Positions 1-6,528 of a stretch of DNA of 8,598 bases are shown here, in pieces. Source of the DNA: Acidobacteriota bacterium (GTDB taxonomy: Bacteria; Acidobacteriota; Terriglobia; Terriglobales; Acidobacteriaceae). The stretch is from the NCBI GenBank assembly GCA_021781255.1, contig JAJXXG010000381.1, positions 1 to 8,598 of the forward strand, given 5' to 3'. The position numbers and the translations under genes were made by a program. Below the pieces are notes generated by a model. It was given only the letters and a program-made list of their open reading frames with translations. It had not been told where the DNA came from and searched no databases. Every line of letters starts with the position of its first letter. Position 1 is the first letter of the stretch.

Positions 1-198
1 GGCCACGTCATACAGGCGCAGCGAGTTCTCTGGCGCGCGCGGCTCTTCAACGGCCAGCAGGGCGGCCAGCGCCGCCTCGTGGGCGGCAATCCTGGCGCTA
101 ACCCAGGCGGTGAGGGCGTCGGCGGAGGCGGCGCCGCCAGCCTCCCAGACGTGCAGATCTTCAATGACGGCGAGAGCAGCAGCGGTTGCAGCGGACAT
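1..198 (-). CDS. Probable M3-family zinc oligopeptidase, N-terminal fragment (runs off the left edge)
   Basis: The minus strand is open from an ATG at 198-196 to base 1, giving 66 codons. A full GGAGG lies 12 bases upstream (complement of 211-215). The peptide is Ala-rich and helical. It ends in a stretch reading EEPRAPENSLRLYDVA, which resembles the N-terminal helical region of M3 peptidases (thimet oligopeptidase/Dcp type), where an R-T-x-E-N-T-L-x-x-Y-D pattern is common. These enzymes are cytosolic zinc endopeptidases that degrade short peptides. The HExxH zinc site would lie hundreds of residues further on, outside the window, so the family call rests on this pattern alone. The gene is divergent from aroDE across 120 bp. 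It also explains why the open plus-strand frame upstream of base 319 should not be counted as part of aroDE. Confidence 0.6.
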   Translation of the reverse strand, partial: MSAATAAALAVIEDLHVWEAGGAASADALTAWVSARIAAHEAALAALLAVEEPRAPENSLRLYDVA

Positions 199-318
199 AT
201 TGGGGACAAACCTCCGAAGTTCCAGATTGCCACAGCCGGATGGTTCCGCGTATCGAAGACCGGAGATTGGCACGAATTCGCACAAGAATGGTTGCATCCG
301 GAGCGCAACCCATCTAAT

Positions 319-1890
319 ATGCGTCAATTGACTGCTATGCCTCACGCCGCCTCCATCGCGCCGCCTCCGCCAGCCGCTGGACCGCGCCTGCGTTTGGGCA
401 AGTTGTGCGTGGCGATTCCTGCCGGCTCACCGGCGGAGCTGGTGCAGCGGGCTGAAGCCGCATTGCAGGAGTCGAAGTTTTTCGAGTTTCGCCTGGACTC
501 GCTGCCCAAGCCGGCAGCAGCACTGCCCAAAATCAAGGACTTCATGGCCGCGCACCGCGACGTGACGGCCATTGCCACCTGCCGCCGCAAGCAAAATGGC
601 GGCGGCTTTACCGGGTCGCTGACCGCGGAATTGGCGCTGCTGGAGGATGCCGCTTCGGCTGGCTGCCAGATTGTCGATCTTGAAGTCGAATCAGCCGAGC
701 ACGCGAAGCCCGCGCAACTGGCCAAACTGCGAGCCGCAGGGGCGGCGCTGCTGGTCAGCTTTCATGACTTCACGCGCACGCGCAGCCTGGCGCAGGCTGC
801 GGATCGCATCGAGGCCTTCAAGCCCGACTTCGTCAAAGTGGTCTCAACCGCAAGGTCGCTGGCTGACAATCTCGCCGTGCTGCGGCTCATCGAAGATCGC
901 TCGCTTTCGTCGCATGTGGTGGGCATCGCCATGGGCGAGGAAGGCATCCTGAGCCGCGTGCTGGGTCCGCGGGCGGGCGGGGCGTTTACTTTTGCATCGT
1001 TTTCTGACGGTGCCGAAACCGCTCCCGGCCAGGTCAGCGCGCGCACGCTGCGCGAGCTCTACCGCGTGGAGCAACTGGACCAGGCGACGCGCGTGTTTGG
1101 CGTGGCAGGCAATCCAATTGCCCACTCGCTTTCGCCGCTGATGCACAATGTGGCCTTCCGCCGCGAAAACGTGAACGCCGTGATGCTGCCGCTGAAGGTG
1201 CGCGCGCTGGATGACCTGCTGACCGTGGTGCGCGAGTTGCCGTTGGCAGGCGTGGCCGTGACCATGCCGCTCAAGCAGGAGGTTCTGCCGCATCTGGCCA
1301 ACATGGACCCGCTGACGGCGCGTATCGGGGCATGCAATACGCTCCGCACCGGCGCTGACGGCAAGCTCTACGGATTCAATACCGACGTGGCAGGCGTGGT
1401 GAGGCCGCTGGAGAAGCGTCTGCGCCTGAAGGGCGCGCGCGTTGCCGTGCTGGGCGCTGGCGGAGCGGCGCGCGCAGCAGTCTTTGGCCTGGTGGAGCAG
1501 GGCGCCGAGGTCTTCATCGTCAACCGCACCCACGAAACAGCCGTGGCTCTCGCACGGCAGGCCAAGGCCAGGTCGCTGAAGCACGAAGCCTTTGCCAAAC
1601 AGCATTTTGACGTACTCATCAACTCCACCCCCTGCGGAATGAAGGGCACAAAGCAGGCACTGCCCATTGCCGAGAATGAGCTGAATGCCGGGCTGGTCTT
1701 TGACATGGTCTACAACCCGATCGAGACGCCTCTGCTGCTGCTGGCGCGCTCGCGGGGGATTCCTGTGGTCAGCGGAGTCGAGATGTTTGTGCAGCAGGGC
1801 GCGCGCCAGTTCGAAATCTGGACCGGCAAGCCAGCGCCTGAGTCGGATATGCTGCGCGTCGTGGAGTTCACCCTGCGCCAGCGGGGTTAG
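319..1890 (+). CDS. aroDE: Bifunctional 3-dehydroquinate dehydratase (type I) / shikimate dehydrogenase
   Basis: This 523-aa fusion catalyses two consecutive shikimate-pathway steps: 3-dehydroquinate to 3-dehydroshikimate, then NADPH reduction to shikimate. Residues about 28-250 form the type I dehydratase. They show EFRLD (56-60), the catalytic His149 in SFHDF, the Schiff-base Lys173 in FVKVV, and the substrate Arg213 in an MGEEGILSR loop. Residues about 258-520 form the dehydrogenase. They show AHSLSP (268-273), Lys319 in TMPLK, IGACNT (Asn340), FNTD (Asp356), the dinucleotide motif GAGGAA (379-384), NRT (402-404, an NADP preference signature) and Gln493 near the C terminus. Both active sites look complete. 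The frame stays open back to base 79, but the upstream part overlaps the divergent peptidase start and has no homology-like content. ATG 319 is preferred, with a CGGAG at 299-303 (spacing rather long); ATG 337 is an alternative. The stop overlaps the stop of the convergent gene. Confidence 0.93.
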   Translation: MRQLTAMPHAASIAPPPPAAGPRLRLGKLCVAIPAGSPAELVQRAEAALQESKFFEFRLDSLPKPAAALPKIKDFMAAHRDVTAIATCRRKQNGGGFTGSLTAELALLEDAASAGCQIVDLEVESAEHAKPAQLAKLRAAGAALLVSFHDFTRTRSLAQAADRIEAFKPDFVKVVSTARSLADNLAVLRLIEDRSLSSHVVGIAMGEEGILSRVLGPRAGGAFTFASFSDGAETAPGQVSARTLRELYRVEQLDQATRVFGVAGNPIAHSLSPLMHNVAFRRENVNAVMLPLKVRALDDLLTVVRELPLAGVAVTMPLKQEVLPHLANMDPLTARIGACNTLRTGADGKLYGFNTDVAGVVRPLEKRLRLKGARVAVLGAGGAARAAVFGLVEQGAEVFIVNRTHETAVALARQAKARSLKHEAFAKQHFDVLINSTPCGMKGTKQALPIAENELNAGLVFDMVYNPIETPLLLLARSRGIPVVSGVEMFVQQGARQFEIWTGKPAPESDMLRVVEFTLRQRG

Positions 1891-3038
1891 CGGCGCTTCT
1901 TCGCCTTCTCGCTCTGCCGAGCCTTCTCTTCAGCCGAACGCATCAGCGGAATCGGCGCCATGTCCGGGCCTGTGCGGCGCACCTGCGTGTCCCGGAGCGC
2001 GTAGCTGATGGTGCGCGGATTGACGGGGCGCGCGATGCCGGTGTCAGGATCGATGGCCACATCGGCCGAGTTGGAGATCTGGAAGCTGAAGACAGGCTCT
2101 GTGCCCTGCGGACCCGGCTGCGATGAGAGGCGCACAGGCAGGTAGCCCTGGATCGGGCGCAGGCGGAAGGCCGTCTCATAGCGATGCCGCTTCAGGCTCC
2201 AGGTAAACACGCGAATCTGGTCGAAGTCGAACGGCAGGCCGGGCTTGTAGGGGCTCAGCACGGTCAGATACACCGGCACCTGATGGTTGGGCGTCGAGGC
2301 CTCGGGGTCGGTGACTTTGGTGAGGACATAGGCGCCCACAATGCGCTGGCCCTCGGCATATTGCCCGATCTCGTCCGGCACGTCCACGTCCACGCTCTTG
2401 CCGAGCAGCCATCCCGTGCGGCCCTGCGTGTCGCGAATCAGCCACCAGTCTTCCATGATGACGGCGGGGGCGGCGGGCGGTTCGCCTGGGACCTGCGCGG
2501 CAGGTCTGGCGGGCTGCGCAGGGCCGGGCAGCGGTGTTCTGGGAATCGAAGCGCGCACCAGCATCTGCACCCTGGCATTGCCCGGCAGCAGATAGAAGCG
2601 GTCCGTTTCGCGGCCCGGAGTCAGATGCAGATAGATGTCATCCCGCAGCGTACCGATGGCGACTACCGGGTCGTCCTTGTGCTGGCTGGCGAGGCGCTGG
2701 AACCCCCCGTAGATTGTGGCGTCAATCACAGCCCGCTCGGGGATCCAGCCAATCTCATTTTTCGCAGTCTTGACCTTGAGGAAGCGGCGTCCGTGTTCGA
2801 CCACCTCAAGAGGCTGTCCGTTCGTCACCTCCGCCACGCGGTTGGAGACGGCGGCGACTCGGTCGCGCAGATACATCTGCCTCGTCCATACGTAGACCGT
2901 CTCATGCTGCTCGTGGCGCATCCGGCTGCAGCCGGCGGCAAGAGCAACAAAACAAAGGAAAAGGAGGCAGTAGGCCCAGGATTGAACACGTCTCAAAGAG
3001 GGGCAGGCCAGGATCGGGAATCGCGTCAATGCAGCCAC
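1887..3038 (-). CDS. SH3-like (bacterial SH3) domain lipoprotein of unknown role
   Basis: The product is 383 aa. The N terminus has arginines, then a hydrophobic stretch (21-35), then a lipobox LAAGC with Cys37, so it is probably a lipid-anchored envelope protein. Residues about 47-107 look like a bacterial SH3 repeat: [13 protein letters not shown], then a short beta-rich segment ending in GWIPERAV. A second, less clear copy spans about 125-218, with a Pro/Ala-rich insert (168-192) and ends in [19 protein letters not shown]. The region after 230 is beta-rich, has no family I recognise, and ends in a very basic tail (KAKKRR). Such domains often bind peptidoglycan or other proteins, but no catalytic domain is fused here and the role is unknown. 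The start is a GTG (3038-3036) without a clear Shine-Dalgarno. It is chosen because it gives a complete lipoprotein signal; no in-frame ATG precedes the lipobox. Its stop codon overlaps that of aroDE. Confidence 0.75.
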   Translation of the reverse strand: MAALTRFPILACPSLRRVQSWAYCLLFLCFVALAAGCSRMRHEQHETVYVWTRQMYLRDRVAAVSNRVAEVTNGQPLEVVEHGRRFLKVKTAKNEIGWIPERAVIDATIYGGFQRLASQHKDDPVVAIGTLRDDIYLHLTPGRETDRFYLLPGNARVQMLVRASIPRTPLPGPAQPARPAAQVPGEPPAAPAVIMEDWWLIRDTQGRTGWLLGKSVDVDVPDEIGQYAEGQRIVGAYVLTKVTDPEASTPNHQVPVYLTVLSPYKPGLPFDFDQIRVFTWSLKRHRYETAFRLRPIQGYLPVRLSSQPGPQGTEPVFSFQISNSADVAIDPDTGIARPVNPRTISYALRDTQVRRTGPDMAPIPLMRSAEEKARQSEKAKKRR

Positions 3039-3052
3039 AGGCGGTCCCGTTC

Positions 3053-3080
3053 AGGATAGCACTGCGCAAGGGGACGTCAT
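3053..3080 (-). promoter_or_regulatory. Possible promoter of the SH3-domain lipoprotein gene
   Basis: Read on the minus strand, an ATGACG (-35, 4 of 6 matches, 3080-3075) is followed after 16 bases by an extended -10, TGC TATCCT (TATCCT 3058-3053, 4 of 6). Transcription would start near 3046, leaving a leader of about 8 bases before the GTG at 3038. This agrees with the absence of a ribosome binding site there. The match is modest and the call is tentative. Confidence 0.3.
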
Positions 3081-3118
3081 TCCAGGCAGGCTGAGGCTGG
3101 GCTCGCTGCAGTCAGCCC

Positions 3119-4282
3119 TCAATGCGCGGCGGCAATCCCGCTGGCCTGGACAGGGTCAGTGCCGGTGGTAGCTGAAATGACCGGGTTGAGATAGCCGGGG
3201 TTGGTCGTGTCGAAAACGTATCCCAACAGGTCAGGGTTCCCATCGTAATTCACAGTAAACACGAAGTTGCCGGTGTTGTCCTCGGCCAGCGCAACCGGGT
3301 GCGTCCCCGCGTTGAAGGTCTTGCCCAGAGCCGTCAGCGCATAGGCGGTGTTGGCTGTCGAAATGGAAAAACCGCCAATCACGCCCGTGGAGCCGCTGCT
3401 CGTCTGGCGGTTGACCGCGTAGACAAAATCGCCGGTCGAGATGGGCAGGATCGAGTAGGGAGCCAGTCCGGCGCTTGGATACGGCGAACTGGGAAGCTCC
3501 TTCATCGTGCTGTAGTTGAAGGCGCGTATCCCGCCCGAGTTCGACCCGGAAACGGCGACGGTCTCGCCGATGTAAAAGAGCCGGTCATAGGGGTCCACAG
3601 CCACTGAGAGCGCCGCGCCGCCCGTGTTCTTCACCGCGATATTGCTGACCGCGCCCAGCGGATTGGTGTTTGCGGAGTTGAAGGGGATGACCGCCGTACC
3701 GCCTGTGCCCATCGCCACAAAAACCTCGGTATTGTCTGGCGAAAGGGTCATCTGCTGCACAGTGATGGAGGGCAGAATGGCGAACTGCTCGGTGATCGAG
3801 GTAACTACGCCGGTGGACGAGTTGATGGGGACTGCGTAGACGTAGGGCTGGCCGGAGATGGTATCCACAAGCCAGGAATTGGTCGCGTCCACCTGCATGC
3901 TGGCGGCTTGGTCGCTGGAGATGGGGTTCTGCGCATTGCCCAGCGTGAGCTGGCCGTTCGAGGCGATGGTATACAGATAAATGCCGTTGGTGGTGCTCAC
4001 ATAGAGAAAGTTGTTATTGGGCGCGACGGTGATGGCAAACGGCGGGGCGAGCAGCGCAAAGGGACTTCCCGGCACGGCGGTGATTGTGCCCGCGTTGACG
4101 TAGTAGCCGGCAATCTGGCTCGTCAGCACGTTCATCACATAGAAGATGCCGCTGGACTCGGTGGTTGTGCCGGTACCGCCGCCTCCTCCGCTATTCGTGT
4201 AGGGGTTCTGCCAGAAGTTCTTGCATCCGGCCACCAGCGGCAGAGCCATCAGCGCGAGCCTTGCCCACTTGCCCATCGTCAT
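3119..4282 (-). CDS. Beta-propeller (lactonase/YncE-like) lipoprotein
   Basis: This 387-aa protein starts with a lipoprotein signal (LVAGC, Cys20). A Gly/Thr-rich linker (31-41) follows, then about 330 residues of repeated beta-strand units typical of the seven-bladed 6-phosphogluconolactonase-like/YncE propeller superfamily. Recurring blade elements are PGSPFALLAP (71-80) and PSSPYPSAGLAP (264-275). Strand signatures are NFLYVSTTNG (91-100), GDFVYAVNRQ (284-293) and GNFVFTVNYD (338-347), each followed by a segment such as IYLYTI or IGGFSI. Whether it has lactonase activity cannot be told: many acidobacterial paralogs are annotated this way without tested function, and it could be a binding scaffold. 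The frame runs open upstream to 4648, but ATG 4282 is the real start. It has GGAGG seven bases upstream and begins exactly at the signal peptide. The extension would overlap the DUF2203 gene and reads as arginine- and serine-rich nonsense. Confidence 0.85.
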   Translation of the reverse strand: MTMGKWARLALMALPLVAGCKNFWQNPYTNSGGGGGTGTTTESSGIFYVMNVLTSQIAGYYVNAGTITAVPGSPFALLAPPFAITVAPNNNFLYVSTTNGIYLYTIASNGQLTLGNAQNPISSDQAASMQVDATNSWLVDTISGQPYVYAVPINSSTGVVTSITEQFAILPSITVQQMTLSPDNTEVFVAMGTGGTAVIPFNSANTNPLGAVSNIAVKNTGGAALSVAVDPYDRLFYIGETVAVSGSNSGGIRAFNYSTMKELPSSPYPSAGLAPYSILPISTGDFVYAVNRQTSSGSTGVIGGFSISTANTAYALTALGKTFNAGTHPVALAEDNTGNFVFTVNYDGNPDLLGYVFDTTNPGYLNPVISATTGTDPVQASGIAAAH

Positions 4283-4294
4283 TGCCGCTCCTCC
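4276..4294 (-). promoter_or_regulatory. Ribosome binding site that fixes the propeller gene start
   Basis: On the minus strand GGAGG (4294-4290) followed by AGCGGCA precedes ATG at 4282, an ideal 7-base spacing. A second ATG lies two codons on (4276-4274). This site decides against the much longer upstream frame. Confidence 0.8.
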
Positions 4295-4484
4295 GCCTTG
4301 AACTCGTTCGCGGTAGTCGTACTCCAGACACAAGCCTACCGCCTGCGGGCCGGCCGCGTCCTGCAGCGAAAGACGCCGCCAGGGCGAAAATCGCTTGCGC
4401 CGCGCTGTCGCAAGCCCGCGCGCGTCTGGCAATTGTGCCTCCGCGTGGATGCGGCAAAGGTGCTCACAGCGATTTGGCTGCGCT

Positions 4485-4925
4485 TCAGTTCGGCCGTTTG
4501 GTGGAGTTCGACCGGCGGCGAAATCGCTCATCGACCGGCTGGCGACCTTTGAAGCCCGACTCAACCGTGTGCCAGTGGTCGATGGATGTCTCGCCCATAC
4601 GCCAGCACAGCAGGACGACCTCATCATCGACGCGGCAGGGAAAATCAAGCAGCCCGGATTCCAGGTCTTTCACCTGCACGCCGATGGCGTCGATTTCAGC
4701 CACGGTCTCGCGCACACGCTGCAACTGGGCTTCGCCGTCCGCCCGGATCTTTGCCACTTTGGCCACGTCTACACGCATGCCGCCTGCGAGGTAAATGCGC
4801 TGGGACAGGTCGGATATGTCCGACTCCGCCTGTTCTGCTGAGCGCTTGCCTTCCACCGCGCGCTTCAGCAGCGACTCCAGCACCGGCAATAAAGATTGCG
4901 CTTCGTCCAAGGTGAAAGTCTTCAT
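4485..4925 (-). CDS. DUF2203 family protein
   Basis: This small cytosolic protein (146 aa) has the features of DUF2203. It starts FTLDEAQSLLPVL (4-16), continues as a charged helical, probably coiled region (20-80), and ends in the conserved block: GVQVKDLESGLLDFP, then VVLLCWRMGE, IDHWH, and GFKGRQP (about 82-130). The family's function is unknown to me. The conserved Cys, Trp, Glu and His residues near the C terminus could be a binding site, but that is a guess. The ATG at 4925 is preceded by AAGGA with 8-base spacing. The gene stands alone between gaps of 124 bp (to nadA) and 202 bp (to the propeller gene), so it probably has its own promoter in the AT-rich stretch upstream. The 202-bp gap 4283-4484 holds no gene or convincing signal apart from the propeller ribosome binding site. 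Confidence 0.88.
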   Translation of the reverse strand: MKTFTLDEAQSLLPVLESLLKRAVEGKRSAEQAESDISDLSQRIYLAGGMRVDVAKVAKIRADGEAQLQRVRETVAEIDAIGVQVKDLESGLLDFPCRVDDEVVLLCWRMGETSIDHWHTVESGFKGRQPVDERFRRRSNSTKRPN

Positions 4926-5006
4926 GGGGAAAATCCTTGGTTACTACAATACAACGTAATTTTGGGAAAATGGTTGTGGGTAAATAGCCTGAATTCAGTT
5001 TCTGCT
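4926..5006 (-). promoter_or_regulatory. AT-rich control region upstream of the DUF2203 gene
   Basis: About 4930-5000 is clearly richer in A and T than anything else in the window. It holds a perfect ATTTT-ggg-AAAAT dyad (4959-4971), a second copy of GGGAAAAT (4927-4934 and 4964-4971) and a 10-bp palindrome CTGAATTCAG (4989-4998). No -35/-10 pair here is convincing. The composition and position point to promoter and operator DNA for the minus-strand gene. Confidence 0.4.
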
Positions 5007-5049
5007 GCCGGAACGCCGGCCGTCCGTCCCCAGCGGCCACCCGTGACTC

Positions 5050-6183
5050 CTATTTCACTTCCAGCATTCGGTCCAGAGCCACGCGCGCCCATTGCTTCAC
5101 GCTGCTCCTGACCTTGATGTGGTTGACCACGCGGCCTTCGACCAGGTTTTCAAGCGCCCAGGCCAGGTGCTGCGGGCTGATGCGGTACATCGTGGTACAC
5201 AGGCAGCCGGTGTCGTCCAGGGTGATGACGTGCTTGCCCTGCGCGGCTGCGCGGCGGGCCAGGCGGTTGACCAGGTGAATCTCAGTGCCCACGGCAAAGA
5301 CGGAACCCGCGGGCGCCTGGTCAACCAGCGCAATCAGCCGCTCGGTGGAGCCGAGCCCGTCGGCCTTCTGGCAGACCTCCCAGCGGCACTCGGGATGCAC
5401 AATGACCTGGATGCCTGGATGCTTTGCGCGCACCTCATCCACATGGCTGGGCAGGAAGCGTTGATGCACCGCGCAGTGTCCCTTCCACAGCAGCACGCGG
5501 CTGGCGGCGAGACTGTCCCGGGTCTGGCCGCCCTGGAGCGCCCACGGGTCCCACACCAGCATTGCGTCCAGCGGAATCCCCATGGCATAGCCGGTGTTGC
5601 GGCCCAGGTGCTGATCGGGCAGGAAAAGAATGCGCTTGCCGCGGGCAAAGGCCCAGCGAAAGGCCGCGCCCGCATTGGACGACGTGCAGACCAGCCCGCC
5701 GCGCTCGCCGCAGAAGGCCTTGATGGCGGCGTTTGAATTCATATACGTCAGGGGAATGGTTTCTTCGGCCAGCCCTGCGCGCTCCAGCACCTCCCAGCAG
5801 TCTTCCACCTGCGAAATCTCAGCCATGTCGGCCATGGAGCAGCCGGCGTTCAGGTCCGGCAGGATGACCTGCTGCCCGTCGCGGCCCAGGATGTCCGCGC
5901 TTTCAGCCATGAAGTGAACGCCGCAGAAGACGATGTATTGCGCGTCCGTCTCCGCCGCGGCCTTTGAGAGCTTGTAGCTGTCGCCGGTAAAGTCGGCAAA
6001 GCGGATGACTTCGTCGCGCTGGTAGTGGTGGCCCAGCAGAATCGTGCTCGCGCCGAGCCTGGACCGCGCCTCTGCAATGCGCGCATCCATCGAGTGGTCG
6101 GGGAGCGAAAGGTAGTGATCGAGGCTGCAACTGCTGCCTGTTTCCGGCGCACCCGCCGGGACTTCTTCGAGAATCTGGTTCAT
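5050..6183 (-). CDS. nadA: Quinolinate synthase A
   Basis: NadA condenses iminoaspartate with dihydroxyacetone phosphate to quinolinate, the second step of de novo NAD synthesis, using an oxygen-sensitive [4Fe-4S] cluster in the cytosol. The 377-aa product is full length for the family. Visible signatures are LLGHHYQRDEVI (49-60), DFTGDSY (64-70), VHFMAESADIL (89-99), LNAGCSMADM (111-120), TYMNSNAAIKAFCG (146-159), TSSNAGA (167-173), LPDQHLGRNTG (188-198), HPEC (263-266) and DDTGCLCTTM (323-332). Cluster ligands are expected to be Cys115, Cys266 and one of Cys328/Cys330. The N-terminal 20 residues look non-conserved. ATG 6183 is preceded by an AAGGCGGAG ribosome binding region that overlaps an NAD+ riboswitch, so translation is probably repressed when NAD is plentiful. 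The partner genes nadB and nadC are not in the window. Confidence 0.96.
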   Translation of the reverse strand: MNQILEEVPAGAPETGSSCSLDHYLSLPDHSMDARIAEARSRLGASTILLGHHYQRDEVIRFADFTGDSYKLSKAAAETDAQYIVFCGVHFMAESADILGRDGQQVILPDLNAGCSMADMAEISQVEDCWEVLERAGLAEETIPLTYMNSNAAIKAFCGERGGLVCTSSNAGAAFRWAFARGKRILFLPDQHLGRNTGYAMGIPLDAMLVWDPWALQGGQTRDSLAASRVLLWKGHCAVHQRFLPSHVDEVRAKHPGIQVIVHPECRWEVCQKADGLGSTERLIALVDQAPAGSVFAVGTEIHLVNRLARRAAAQGKHVITLDDTGCLCTTMYRISPQHLAWALENLVEGRVVNHIKVRSSVKQWARVALDRMLEVK

Positions 6184-6187
6184 GGCA

Positions 6188-6196
6188 CTCCGCCTT
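6188..6196 (-). promoter_or_regulatory. nadA ribosome binding region, partly inside riboswitch domain 2
   Basis: On the minus strand AAGGCGGAG (6196-6188) precedes the ATG at 6183. AAGG has a 9-base spacing and GGAG a 4-base spacing. AAGGC is the 3' strand of domain 2 P1, so a stable P1 would hide AAGG and stack directly against GGAG. Confidence 0.75.
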
Positions 6197-6333
6197 CAGC
6201 CCAGCCTGTCCCTCGTGGGAATGGCGGGCGGGGATGTTGAAAGCTGTCCGGGCCGCAGTGGATGCGCTCTCTTGTCCCGGCCAAAATGGATCCGAAGCCG
6301 GAGGAAAACCATCCACGGGGATGTTGCAGCCCC
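6188..6333 (-). ncRNA. NAD+-I riboswitch (nadA motif), tandem two-domain RNA in the nadA leader
   Basis: Read on the minus strand, two copies of the same fold precede nadA. Each has P1, then AACAUCCCC, then P2, a variable P3 arm, P2', a single unpaired U, and P1'. Domain 1: P1 GGGCUGC (6332-6326) pairs with GCGGCCC (6256-6250); P2 GUGGAUG (6316-6310) pairs with CAUCCAC (6264-6258); P3 UCCGGC (6302-6297) pairs with GCCGGG (6281-6276). Domain 2: P1 GCUUUC (6244-6239) pairs with GAAGGC (6197-6192); P2 GCCCGCC (6229-6223) pairs with GGC-U-GGGC (6206-6199) with one bulge; P3 UCCC-ACGA-GGGA spans 6220-6209. The 11-mer CAACAUCCCCG is identical in both domains. Layout and core agree with the acidobacterial nadA motif as I remember it, which senses NAD+ or its ADP part. 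P1' of domain 2 contains AAGG of the nadA ribosome binding site, which suggests control of translation start. I cannot tell from sequence which domain binds ligand. Confidence 0.93.
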
Positions 6334-6410
6334 TTTACAACCTTGGATGCTGCCCCAGGCCGGCGGATTCCGGGAATCCAGTGCTGCGAGGGGCGCTTCC
6401 AATGCCTCCC

Positions 6411-6419
6411 ATTTTAACA
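6411..6419 (-). promoter_or_regulatory. Probable nadA promoter, extended -10 element
   Basis: The minus strand reads TG-T-TAAAAT (6419-6411): a TG motif one base upstream of a -10 hexamer with 5 of 6 consensus matches. No good -35 lies at 16-18 bases, as is often acceptable for extended -10 promoters. Transcription would begin near 6404, leaving about 220 bases of leader, which holds the whole riboswitch plus a 70-base spacer. Confidence 0.5.
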
Positions 6420-6490
6420 AAAGCGCAACAGCAGTTTCTGCGCCATGCAGACGCCGGTACCGGGGCAGTCGGGTTGCCCGGCGTTCAAGT

Positions 6491-6520
6491 TTGTGAGCGC
6501 CCTCAGCGAACAGGTATCAT
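6491..6520 (+). promoter_or_regulatory. Probable tat operon promoter, giving a leaderless or near-leaderless mRNA
   Basis: TTGTGA (6491-6496, 4 of 6) and TATCAT (6515-6520, 5 of 6) are separated by 18 bases. Transcription should start about 6-9 bases after the -10, at 6526-6529, while the preferred start codon is at 6529. No Shine-Dalgarno is found in the proper position, which fits leaderless initiation. Confidence 0.5.
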
Positions 6521-6528
6521 TAGCCTGC

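Noticed and set aside
79..318. N-terminal extension of the aroDE frame by 80 codons
   Set aside because: It overlaps the divergent peptidase start, is Gly-rich low-complexity sequence in its first part, and matches nothing in the dehydratase family. ATG 319 gives a normal-length fusion.
844..1605. 253-codon open frame on the minus strand inside aroDE
   Set aside because: It is antisense to two intact catalytic domains; the product is rich in His, Gln and Arg, typical of a frame shadow.
2184..3059. 291-codon open frame on the plus strand opposite the SH3-domain lipoprotein gene
   Set aside because: It is antisense to a gene with a clear signal peptide and domains, and its product is His/Arg/Ala-rich with no recognisable motif. 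Long antisense frames are common at this GC content.
3089..3118. GGCTGA/TCAGCC repeat after the propeller gene as a terminator
   Set aside because: The stem is short with a long loop and no T run; probably chance in GC-rich DNA.
3908..4552. 214-codon plus-strand frame opposite the propeller and DUF2203 genes
   Set aside because: It spans two well-supported minus-strand genes and has no family signature.
4283..4648. Upstream extension of the propeller lipoprotein frame by 122 codons
   Set aside because: It overlaps the DUF2203 gene in another frame and puts the lipoprotein signal inside the protein; ATG 4282 has an excellent ribosome binding site.
4989..4998. CTGAATTCAG palindrome as a firm operator
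   Set aside because: A single 10-bp palindrome is too weak alone; it is mentioned only as part of the AT-rich control region.
5007..5020. GCCGG-AACG-CCGGC hairpin just downstream of nadA as a terminator
   Set aside because: The 5-bp stem is perfect, but no run of T follows on either strand, so intrinsic termination is not supported.
5092..5736. 214-codon plus-strand frame opposite nadA
   Set aside because: nadA on the other strand is unmistakable, and this frame shows no domain or ribosome binding site.
5903..6316. 137-codon minus-strand frame covering the nadA leader and 5' part
   Set aside because: It overlaps the structured riboswitch and nadA in a different frame. The paired segments explain the conservation here better than coding does.
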